A DNA stretch of 64,000 nt from BOG-908 sp963751795 (GTDB taxonomy: Bacteria; Pseudomonadota; Alphaproteobacteria; Acetobacterales; Acetobacteraceae): assembly GCA_963751795.1 (NCBI GenBank), contig CAVVVI010000002.1, positions 248,001 through 312,000 on the forward strand. Direction: 5' to 3'. Shown here one piece after another: positions 1 to 6,662 of this stretch. The stretch's first letter is position 1; each line of letters starts with the position of its first letter. The notes below the pieces were generated by a model. The model made no database searches and was not told where the DNA came from. It saw only the letters and a list, made by a program, of their open reading frames with translations. A program made the translations under genes and the position numbers.

Positions 1-1607
1 ACCTTGCCGTCGATGCTGATCTCGGCCTGCGCGTCGCCCTGCCAGCTGTCTTCCGTCAGGCTCAGGCTCACCGTATCGGCCTGCTGCGGCGCGGTGCCCA
101 GCGTGTAGGTGCCGCGGGTCAGCATGGCGCTGGCACCCTGCAGGGCTGCCACGCCGTTGTAGCTGACGTCATCGACGTAGAAATCGACCGGATCCTTGGT
201 GGTGCTGCCGATCGCGCCGTTGAGAAAAGCCAGCGACACGGTGTGGGCAGCAGGGCCGAACGTGCCTGCCACGGCGATCGTCTGCGTCTGCCCGTACGCG
301 TGCAGCGCGGAGGCCACCTGCACCCCGCCCTGCGGCACGCCGTCCACGGCAACGGTGAAGCGCGCGCCGTCCGGCTTGGGCACGTTGCTCACGTCCAGCG
401 TGAACACGTCTGGCCCGGTGCCGATGGTGATCGGCTGCACGGCCTTGCCGGTGAAGCCGAAGCTCTGCGGCCCCGAGGCCAGCAGGGTGAGCGCGGCGCC
501 GTGCACGGTGACGCCGTTCAGCGTTGCCCCGGTGACATACAGGTTGCGGTCGCCACTGCCGTCGCTGAAGTCATTGAGGAAATTCACGGTCAGCGTGTGC
601 TTGCCGGTGCCGAAATTGCCGCGGATGGGAAAACCCTGCGATTGCTTGCTGCCGTGATCCGCGCGCGCGGTGAAGATGCCACGGCGCTGCACGCCGTCCA
701 CGCTGACGGTGAACTGGGCATCGCCCTGATAGGCATCTTCGGAGACCTGCAGCATCAGCGTATCGAGCCCGGAGCCGACTGAAGCGGGCTGGCGCAGGCT
801 CGCCTGGTCCAGCACCGGCGTGGTGTCCACGCCGTCGGGCGAGGATATCGGCTCCTGGCTGACCGCGGGCACCGAAGGGTCGTTCGAGAACGCCCGGATG
901 TAGTCGATGCTGTAGCTCGACGTGGCGCCCGCATCCGGCGTGCCCGGCCAACTGCCCGGGCCACCCACGGCGAGGTTGGCGATCATGTACATCTGCAGGC
1001 CGACCATCGAGGGCGGCACCGTATGCGGCCAGCCGACGAGCTGCCCATCGAACACGTACTGGATGGAGTTGGCCGTCCAGAGAAAGCCGTAGCGGTGGTA
1101 GCCATGCGTGAGATCGACGCCGGTATTGCTGAAGCCGCCGCTGCTGTCCGTCGGTGTGGTCGTGTGGGTCCAGTACTCGGTCGTGGTCCCCGTGTTGTTG
1201 GGCTGCTCGAGGATGTCGATTTCCGGATAGTAGGCCGTGGGCAGCAGCCAGAATGCCGGCCAGAAGCCCTTGGCCGACGGGGTGGCGGCGCGCACCTCGA
1301 AATAGCCGCCGCTCTGCGAGAACGTCCGCGACGTCTCCAGCAGGCCGGAGCTGTAGGGCTGGTTGCCGGTGTAGAGCGGCCGCGCGCTGATCACCAGGGC
1401 GCCGTTGACGAACGAGAACGGATTGGCGGGATTGGCGGGATCGTAGCCGGTGTAATTCTCGGCCTCGTTGTTGTTGTACAGGCAGGTGTCGCCGTTCTGG
1501 AACGTGTTGGTGAACTGCGACATGTCGGCCGGCGACGTCATCTCCGCATCGAACGTCAGGTGATAACCGAGCAGGGACAAAGCCGAGAGTGCGAGGACCG
1601 AAGCCAT
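1..1607 (-). CDS. GH16 family endo-glucanase-like secreted enzyme with tandem xylan-binding-type modules (3' end cut by window edge)
   Basis: The reverse strand encodes a family 16 glycoside hydrolase, which hydrolyses beta-1,3/1,4-glucans or similar polymers outside the cytoplasm. Counting from the ATG at 1607, the hydrolase spans about residues 15-240 and carries the family signature EIDILE, with nucleophile E129 and acid/base E134. Three repeats follow, from about residues 282, 400 and 511. They resemble calcium-dependent xylan-binding modules (CBM60-like): S-x-D-x-Y/W-Q-G-D, then VDG, then DRNLYV in the first copy. The third repeat is cut at base 1. The N-terminus MASVLALSALSLLG is hydrophobic but lacks basic residues, so a TTG at 1661 that adds an Arg-rich n-region is a possible start. 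No Shine-Dalgarno sequence decides this. Substrate is unknown. Confidence 0.85.
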   Translation of the reverse strand, partial: MASVLALSALSLLGYHLTFDAEMTSPADMSQFTNTFQNGDTCLYNNNEAENYTGYDPANPANPFSFVNGALVISARPLYTGNQPYSSGLLETSRTFSQSGGYFEVRAATPSAKGFWPAFWLLPTAYYPEIDILEQPNNTGTTTEYWTHTTTPTDSSGGFSNTGVDLTHGYHRYGFLWTANSIQYVFDGQLVGWPHTVPPSMVGLQMYMIANLAVGGPGSWPGTPDAGATSSYSIDYIRAFSNDPSVPAVSQEPISSPDGVDTTPVLDQASLRQPASVGSGLDTLMLQVSEDAYQGDAQFTVSVDGVQRRGIFTARADHGSKQSQGFPIRGNFGTGKHTLTVNFLNDFSDGSGDRNLYVTGATLNGVTVHGAALTLLASGPQSFGFTGKAVQPITIGTGPDVFTLDVSNVPKPDGARFTVAVDGVPQGGVQVASALHAYGQTQTIAVAGTFGPAAHTVSLAFLNGAIGSTTKDPVDFYVDDVSYNGVAALQGASAMLTRGTYTLGTAPQQADTVSLSLTEDSWQGDAQAEISIDGK

Positions 1608-2035
1608 GATGATACGCCAGTCTGGAGGGGGCCGATAACCACGGTTACGGGCGGTAGGCAAACCGGTTGCGCGCCGTTTGGCGGCCAGCTCCTGGCGGTT
1701 CGCGTGCGTCAGCGAAACATCGCGATATAATCACAATCTTTACGCAGTCCGGCGCCGTCCGTTGCAGCTATCAAATGGCTGAGAGCCCGCCAACCGGCCT
1801 GGCGCGCGGCATCGGCGATCGGTCGCGCATGGCCGCCTTTGCTTTTGAGCCTGACGGCAGCGGCAAAACGTGGTATGGTGTCCTATCGGACTGGAACGCG
1901 GGTTTCGGTCCTAAGCCGCCCAGGCGGCCACAGCGCTTCGGCGGAACATACGCATGCATGCGGCGCGGCACCGCTCCGGCTTCGGCCGGGCGCGGGTGCC
2001 GTTGGCGATGCAGCCAACAGGAGTTGCCCAGACAA
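1608..2035. other. Intergenic region between divergent GH16 and carD genes
   Basis: This 428-base stretch has no gene I can support. A plus-strand frame stays open through it into carD, but it shows no recognisable domain. It holds the likely promoters for both flanking genes. If transcription starts near 1738, carD has an untranslated leader of about 300 bases. No riboswitch or small RNA was recognised in it. Confidence 0.6.
1726..1731 (+). promoter_or_regulatory. Candidate -10 box for carD (TATAAT)
   Basis: A perfect TATAAT hexamer lies in otherwise G+C-rich DNA upstream of carD. No convincing -35 box is seen 16-18 bases upstream, where the sequence is CGTGCG-like. The -35 may therefore be weak, or the match may be chance. 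Confidence 0.4.
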
Positions 2036-2860
2036 GTGCCCACCAAGTCCGCTGCCGCCAAAAAGACCACCGCGCCCGCCCCCGTCGCCGCCAAGGCCGT
2101 CGAGCCCCCCGAGGCGACGCCGCCGGCCGCGGCGCCGCCGGCCGAGATCCTGCCTTCGGCCGCCGAGGATGCCGCTGCGGCCGCGATCGCGCTCGCCGAC
2201 CGGGTGCCCGCGCTGAAGGAGCAGCCCGAGGAGGAGGAAGAGGAAGAAGAGGTTCCCGCCTCGCCGCGTGGCCGCGCCAACGATGGCTCGCCCGGCCACA
2301 TGCTGGGCCGTAGCCAGGCCATTGCACCGGGCGGCCGGGTGATGCCGCCGCCGCGCGCCATGGCCAAGGCCGAGATCTTCGAGGAGGGCGACCACGTCGT
2401 CTATCCGACGCATGGCGTGGGCAAGGTGGAGCGGATCGCGACCGAGGAGATCGCCGGCCACAAGCTGGAGCTGATCCACATCACCTTCGAAGAGAACCGC
2501 ATGACGCTGCGCGTGCCGGTGGCCAAGGCCCGCACCGCCGGGCTGCGCAAGCTGGCCACCCGCAAGATGTTCGACGAGGCGCTGGCCGTGCTGCGCGGCC
2601 GGGCGCGCATCAAGCGCACCATGTGGTCGCGCCGCGCCCAGGAATACGAGGCGAAGATCAACTCGGGCGACCCGCTGGCCATCGCCGAAGTGGTGCGCGA
2701 CTTGCACCGCAATGCTGGCCAGCCGGATCAAAGCTTCTCGGAACGCCAGATCTACGAAGCGGCGATGGATCGCCTGGCTGCCGAGCTCGGCGCGCTGGAC
2801 CGCATCGACAAGGCGGCCGCGGCGACCAAGCTGGCAGAGTTCCTCAAGACGGTAACCTAG
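2036..2860 (+). CDS. carD: CarD/CdnL family RNA polymerase-binding regulator with long N-terminal extension
   Basis: CarD/CdnL proteins bind the RNA polymerase beta subunit and stabilise open promoter complexes, notably at rRNA promoters. The C-terminal part, from about residue 115 of 274, is a standard CarD protein: the polymerase-interaction domain begins FEEGDHVVYPTHGVG and is followed by the helical DNA-binding domain ending in KLAEFLKTVT. The first 114 residues are Lys/Ala/Pro-rich and include a run of eight Glu. They are low complexity and absent from the usual roughly 160-170-residue CarD. The GTG at 2036 is chosen because AGGAG lies 12 bases upstream. The frame is open further upstream without domain content, so the start is only moderately certain. 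A perfect hairpin follows the stop. Confidence 0.9.
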   Translation: MPTKSAAAKKTTAPAPVAAKAVEPPEATPPAAAPPAEILPSAAEDAAAAAIALADRVPALKEQPEEEEEEEEVPASPRGRANDGSPGHMLGRSQAIAPGGRVMPPPRAMAKAEIFEEGDHVVYPTHGVGKVERIATEEIAGHKLELIHITFEENRMTLRVPVAKARTAGLRKLATRKMFDEALAVLRGRARIKRTMWSRRAQEYEAKINSGDPLAIAEVVRDLHRNAGQPDQSFSERQIYEAAMDRLAAELGALDRIDKAAAATKLAEFLKTVT

Positions 2861-2880
2861 CCGCAAAGTCCGGAACGCAC

Positions 2881-2912
2881 CGATCCTGGCCGGCACGCGC
2901 CGGCCAGGATCG
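2881..2912. terminator. Perfect 13-bp hairpin between convergent carD and Bax-inhibitor genes
   Basis: Bases 2881-2893 are exactly complementary to 2900-2912, with a 6-base loop CACGCG. The hairpin lies between the carD stop (2860) and the stop of the minus-strand gene (2921), so it could serve both strands. No U-tract follows on either side. Terminator function is inferred from position and stem strength. Confidence 0.65.
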
Positions 2913-2920
2913 GCACCGCC

Positions 2921-3694
2921 TCAGTTGCTGCGACGGTTGCCGGTCAGCTGCAGCAGCAGCATGAACAGGTTGATGAAGTTCAGATACAGGCTCAGCGCGT
3001 CGTAAACGCTGCGCTTGGCCGCACCCTCGCTGCCATCGGCATAGGCGAACTGCGCGTAGCTGATCTTGATGCGCTGCGTGTCGTAGGCGGTGAGCCCGGT
3101 GAACACGATCACGCCGCCGATGCTGACCATCCACTGTAGCCCGCTGCTTTGGACGAAACTGTTCACCACGCTCGCGATGATGATGCCGAACAGGCCCATG
3201 AACAGGAAGCTACCCAGCTTGGTCAGGTCCGCCTTAGTCGTGTAGCCGTAGATCGACAGGCCAGCGAACATCGCCGAGGTCACGAAGAACGTCCGCGCGA
3301 TGCTCTCGTCGGCATAGAGCAGGAAGATGCTCGTCAGGCTGGCGCCCATCGCTACGCAGAACGCCCAGTAGAGCGCCTGCACGGTGGCGCGGCTCATCCG
3401 GTTCACGCCGAAGCTCAGCACCAGCACGAAGGCCAGCGGCGCGAACATCGACAGGCTGCCGATGCCGGTCGGTGCCACGCGCACGCCGTATTCGGTGACT
3501 ACGTTGCGGTAGAACACCGCCTGCAGCGCCGGCGTGTTGCTGATTCCGTAGGCCACGATGCCCGTCACCAGCAGGCCCGAAGCCATCCAGTTATAGACGC
3601 GCCGCATATAGGCGCGCAGCCCGGCATCGATCTCGGCCGCGCCGGCCACGCCCACCGGGCGGGTGAAACTCCTGCTGTCTGGCGTGTAAGCCAT
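2921..3694 (-). CDS. Bax inhibitor-1/YccA family inner membrane protein
   Basis: This 257-residue polytopic membrane protein belongs to the BI-1/YbhL/YccA family. Family members are seven-helix proteins that act as pH-sensitive calcium channels or modulate FtsH proteolysis. A short hydrophilic N-terminus is followed by about seven hydrophobic segments. Conserved family pieces are visible: GYTTKADLTKLG, TAYDTQRIK, and the C-terminal LSLYLNFINLFMLLLQL. Length is typical. The start ATG at 3694 has AAGGAAAA 7-10 bases upstream. It stands alone, convergent with carD and divergent from vapB. The exact bacterial role is not established. Confidence 0.9.
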   Translation of the reverse strand: MAYTPDSRSFTRPVGVAGAAEIDAGLRAYMRRVYNWMASGLLVTGIVAYGISNTPALQAVFYRNVVTEYGVRVAPTGIGSLSMFAPLAFVLVLSFGVNRMSRATVQALYWAFCVAMGASLTSIFLLYADESIARTFFVTSAMFAGLSIYGYTTKADLTKLGSFLFMGLFGIIIASVVNSFVQSSGLQWMVSIGGVIVFTGLTAYDTQRIKISYAQFAYADGSEGAAKRSVYDALSLYLNFINLFMLLLQLTGNRRSN

Positions 3695-3826
3695 GGTCTG
3701 TTTTCCTTGGGAAACCTGCGGCAGCCCGCATATCGGACCGCGCCGTCGTAGAGGTCAATCTGGCAAGCCTGGCCCGGCGTTCAAGCGGCGGGACCGGGCA
3801 CGGCAGGGCGCGCGCCGCCGAGATAA

Positions 3827-3854
3827 TCTACCATCGCCGGCGAACCTTCTACCA
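3827..3854 (+). repeat. Direct repeat TCTACCA, 21-bp spacing, upstream of vapB
   Basis: TCTACCA occurs at 3827-3833 and again at 3848-3854, exactly two helical turns apart. The first copy begins at the last base of a GATAAT hexamer (3822-3827) that could be a -10 box. Antitoxins commonly autorepress by binding such spaced sites, so this could be the VapB operator. That role is inference from spacing and position. Confidence 0.35.
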
Positions 3855-3872
3855 CGCCTGCGTTAGGGCCGC

Positions 3873-4130
3873 ATGGGCAACCAGCTGAACATCAAAAGCG
3901 AGGCCGGCTATCGCCTGGCGACGGCGCTGTCCGACCTCACCGGCGAGAGCCTGACGTTGGCCGTGACCGAGGCGCTGCGCGAACGGCTCGAGCGCGAGCA
4001 GCGCCTGCGCGACCGTGCCGCCCGCCTGTCGCGCCTGGCCACGCTGGCCGCCGAGATCCGCGCCAGCCTTCGGCTGCAGCCGGGCGCCGGCCATGCCGCC
4101 CTGTATGACGAGTCGGGGCGGCCGCGTTAG
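3873..4130 (+). CDS. vapB: VapB-type antitoxin (Rv0623/PSK transcription factor family)
   Basis: This 85-residue protein opens with GNQLNIKSEAGYRLATALSD, resembling the ribbon-helix-helix region of Rv0623-like antitoxins. A charged Arg/Glu-rich helix follows, and then a short tail likely to wrap the toxin. Such antitoxins neutralise the partner PIN ribonuclease and autorepress the operon. The vapC start lies 6 bases after the stop. An AGGG motif sits 4-5 bases before the ATG. The pair occupies the position directly ahead of glyS where glyQ is usually found. Confidence 0.8.
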   Translation: MGNQLNIKSEAGYRLATALSDLTGESLTLAVTEALRERLEREQRLRDRAARLSRLATLAAEIRASLRLQPGAGHAALYDESGRPR

Positions 4131-4136
4131 CGCCCG

Positions 4137-4547
4137 ATGATCGTGGATACCTCCGCCCTGCTTTGCGTGCTGCTCGACGAGCCGCAGGCCGCCAGCGTGC
4201 TCGAAGCGCTGGTCGATGCCCGCGCGCCAAGGCTGTCGGCCGCCAACTGGCTGGAACTGTCGATGATCGTCGAAGACCATGGCGGCCGCCTGGCCAGCCT
4301 GCGGCTCGACGAGTTCATCCGCACGGCCGGCATCGAGATCACGCCGGTCAGCGTGGAGCAGGCCGCCGCCGCACGCACCGCCTGGCGGCATTTCGGCCGG
4401 CATCGCGGCCCGGCACGGCTGGATTTCGGCGACTGCTTCGCCTACGCCCTCGCCAAGACGACCGGCGAGAAGCTGCTCTTCACCGGCGAGGATTTCGCAC
4501 GCACCGACGTCGATCCGGCGCTGCCGGTGGCGGCGGGCCGGCATTGA
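4137..4547 (+). CDS. vapC: VapC-type PIN-domain ribonuclease toxin
   Basis: This 136-residue PIN domain protein is likely a magnesium-dependent endoribonuclease acting on tRNA or rRNA, as known for VapC toxins. The acidic active-site residues are in place: D4 in MIVDTSALL, E40 in NWLELS, D96/D99 in LDFGDCFAYALA, and D119 in FTGEDF. Length is typical. It follows vapB by 6 bases and precedes glyS by 16 bases, so the three genes probably share a transcript. Nothing suggests inactivation. Confidence 0.88.
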   Translation: MIVDTSALLCVLLDEPQAASVLEALVDARAPRLSAANWLELSMIVEDHGGRLASLRLDEFIRTAGIEITPVSVEQAAAARTAWRHFGRHRGPARLDFGDCFAYALAKTTGEKLLFTGEDFARTDVDPALPVAAGRH

Positions 4548-4563
4548 GGACGAGCTGACACCG

Positions 4564-6603
4564 ATGCCGGAACTGTTCCTCGAGCTGTTCAGCGAAGAAA
4601 TCCCCGCGCGCATGCAGGCCACCGGCGCCGAGACGCTGCGCCGCGCGGTGACCGAGGCGCTGGCCGAGCTCTCCCCGCAGGCCATCCGCCTGTTCTGGGG
4701 CCCGCGCCGCCTGGCGCTGGCCGCCAGCGTGGCGGCGGGCACCACCGCCTCGGCCAGCACGGAACGCGGGCCGCGCATCGGGGCGCCGGAGCAGGCGCTG
4801 GCCGGCTTCCTGCGCAAGCACGGCGCCGCGCGGGATGCGCTGCGCGAGGAGGGCGGCTTCTGGGTGCTGGACCGCGCGCAGCCCGCGGTTGACGCCGCCG
4901 AGCTGGTGGCCGCCGCCCTGCCCGGCGTGCTACGCCGCTTCGCCTGGCCGAAATCGATGCGCTGGGGTGCAGGCAGCGCGTTCACCTGGGTGCGGCCGCT
5001 GCGCCGCATCACCTGCCTGCTGGATGGCACGGTGGTGGGCTTCACGCTCGCTGCCCCCGGCGATGACGGGCACGGGCTGGAGGCCGCCAACCTGACCGAG
5101 GGTCATCGCGCTTCCGGCGCCGCCCCGGTTGCCGTCAGCGGCCTGGCCGACTGGCAGGCCAAACTGGCTTCCCGTCAGGTTGTGGCCGATGCCGGCGCGC
5201 GCACGACGATCATCCGCGAAGAGCTGGCCGCGCTGGCCGCCGCACGCGGCCTGGCGATCGTGGAAGATGCCGGACTGCTCGAGGAAGTCGCGGGCCTGGT
5301 CGAATGGCCGGTGCCGCTGCTGGGCCGCATCGATGCCGTGTTCATGGACCTGCCGCCCGAGGTGATGCAGGTCTCCATGCGTGTGAACCAGCGCTATTTC
5401 GCCACCCGCACCGCTTCTGGGGCGCCGGCGCCGTGGTTCGCCTTCGCGGCCAATTTGGCGGCACCAGATGGCGGCGCCGCCATCGTCGCCGGCAACGAGC
5501 GCGTGCTGCGCGCCCGCTTCGCCGATGCGCGGCATTTCTGGGATATCGACCGCCGCACCAGGCTGGCGGACCGGGTTGGGGCGCTGGACGGCATCGTGTT
5601 CCAGGCCGAGCTGGGCACCCAGGGTGCCCGCGTGGAGCGCATCGTGCGCCTGGCGGCCGCCATCGCACCGCTGGTGGGCGCCGATCCTGCTTTGGCCACC
5701 CGCGCGGCACTGCTGGCCAAGGCCGACCTGACCACCGGCATGGTGGGCGAGTTCCCCGAATTGCAGGGCGTCATGGGCGGCTACTACGCCGCGCAGGACG
5801 GCGAGGACCCGCGCGTGGCCGTGGCCGTGCGCGACCATTACGCCCCGCGCGGTGCCGGCGATGCGGCGCCCACCGAACCGGTGAGCGTGGCCGTGGCGCT
5901 GGCCGACAAGATCGATCAACTGGCAAGCTTCTTCTCCATCGGCCAGCGGCCGAGCGGCTCCGGCGACCCGTACGCGCTGCGCCGCGCGGCTCTCGGCGTG
6001 ATCCGCATCATCCGCGAGGCCGGCCTGCGGCTGCGCCTGGCCGACCTGCTGGCCCAGGCGCCGCCGGCAGTCGCCGCCGAGGTGGCCGCCTTCATCATGG
6101 AACGGCTGCGCGTGCAGCTGCGCGCCGAAGGAGCGCGGCACGACGTGCTTGCCGCCGTGTTCGCCGCCGCCGCCGACGACGATCTGGTGCGCGCCTTGGC
6201 CCGCACCGACGCGCTGGCCGCCCTTTTGGGCACCGAGGACGGCGCCAACCTGCTGGCCGCCTACCGGCGCGCGGCGAACATCCTGCGCATCGAGGACAAG
6301 CGCGACGGCCCGCATGAAGGCGCGGTGGATGAAATGCGCCTGGTGGCCGCCGAGGAACAGGAGCTGTACGCGGCCTTGCAGGAAGGCGGGCAGGCCGCGG
6401 CAATGCTGCAAGCCGAGGACTACCAGGCCGCAACCGCGATGCTCGCCAGATTGCGGGCGCCGCTCGACAAGTTCTTCGACAAGGTCACCGTCAACGCAAC
6501 GGCAGACGATCTCCGAAAAAACAGACTGCACCTGCTGCAAGCAGTGCGCAGCCTGCTGAACAAGGTGGCGGATTTCTCCGTCATAGAAACCGAAAACAGA
6601 TGA
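4564..6603 (+). CDS. glyS: Glycyl-tRNA synthetase beta subunit
   Basis: GlyS is the large subunit of the bacterial alpha2beta2 glycyl-tRNA synthetase. It is needed with GlyQ to charge tRNA-Gly in the cytoplasm. The 679-residue product starts MPELFLELFSEEIPARM, the family's standard N-terminus. It continues through the conserved core (VRPLRRITCLLDG, MRVNQRYFAT, KADLTTGMVGEFPELQG) to the C-terminal anticodon-binding-like domain ending VNATADDLRKNRLHLL. Length is close to normal. The ATG at 4564 fits the family N-terminus and follows GAGG by 14 bases. The alpha subunit gene glyQ, usually adjacent upstream, is not in this window; vapBC lies there instead. ppdK follows 59 bases downstream, a common alphaproteobacterial order. 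Confidence 0.97.
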   Translation: MPELFLELFSEEIPARMQATGAETLRRAVTEALAELSPQAIRLFWGPRRLALAASVAAGTTASASTERGPRIGAPEQALAGFLRKHGAARDALREEGGFWVLDRAQPAVDAAELVAAALPGVLRRFAWPKSMRWGAGSAFTWVRPLRRITCLLDGTVVGFTLAAPGDDGHGLEAANLTEGHRASGAAPVAVSGLADWQAKLASRQVVADAGARTTIIREELAALAAARGLAIVEDAGLLEEVAGLVEWPVPLLGRIDAVFMDLPPEVMQVSMRVNQRYFATRTASGAPAPWFAFAANLAAPDGGAAIVAGNERVLRARFADARHFWDIDRRTRLADRVGALDGIVFQAELGTQGARVERIVRLAAAIAPLVGADPALATRAALLAKADLTTGMVGEFPELQGVMGGYYAAQDGEDPRVAVAVRDHYAPRGAGDAAPTEPVSVAVALADKIDQLASFFSIGQRPSGSGDPYALRRAALGVIRIIREAGLRLRLADLLAQAPPAVAAEVAAFIMERLRVQLRAEGARHDVLAAVFAAAADDDLVRALARTDALAALLGTEDGANLLAAYRRAANILRIEDKRDGPHEGAVDEMRLVAAEEQELYAALQEGGQAAAMLQAEDYQAATAMLARLRAPLDKFFDKVTVNATADDLRKNRLHLLQAVRSLLNKVADFSVIETENR

Positions 6604-6629
6604 CGGGGGGTCTGGGGGGGATGGCACAT

Positions 6630-6655
6630 CTCCCCTAGCCTTGCCCTTTGGGGAG
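6630..6655 (+). promoter_or_regulatory. Hairpin that can cover the ppdK ribosome-binding site
   Basis: CTCCCC at 6630-6635 is complementary to GGGGAG at 6650-6655, and the latter is the ppdK Shine-Dalgarno. G-runs at 6605-6610 and 6614-6620 could compete for the same C-run. A switch in translation is possible but is inference only. Confidence 0.3.
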
Positions 6656-6662
6656 AACAGCA

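Noticed and set aside
1771..1800. CTGAGAG motif upstream of carD resembling a piece of a TPP riboswitch
   Set aside because: The other obligatory TPP blocks (the GGGGTGC side and ACCCTTTGAACCTGA) are missing and carD is not a thiamine gene.
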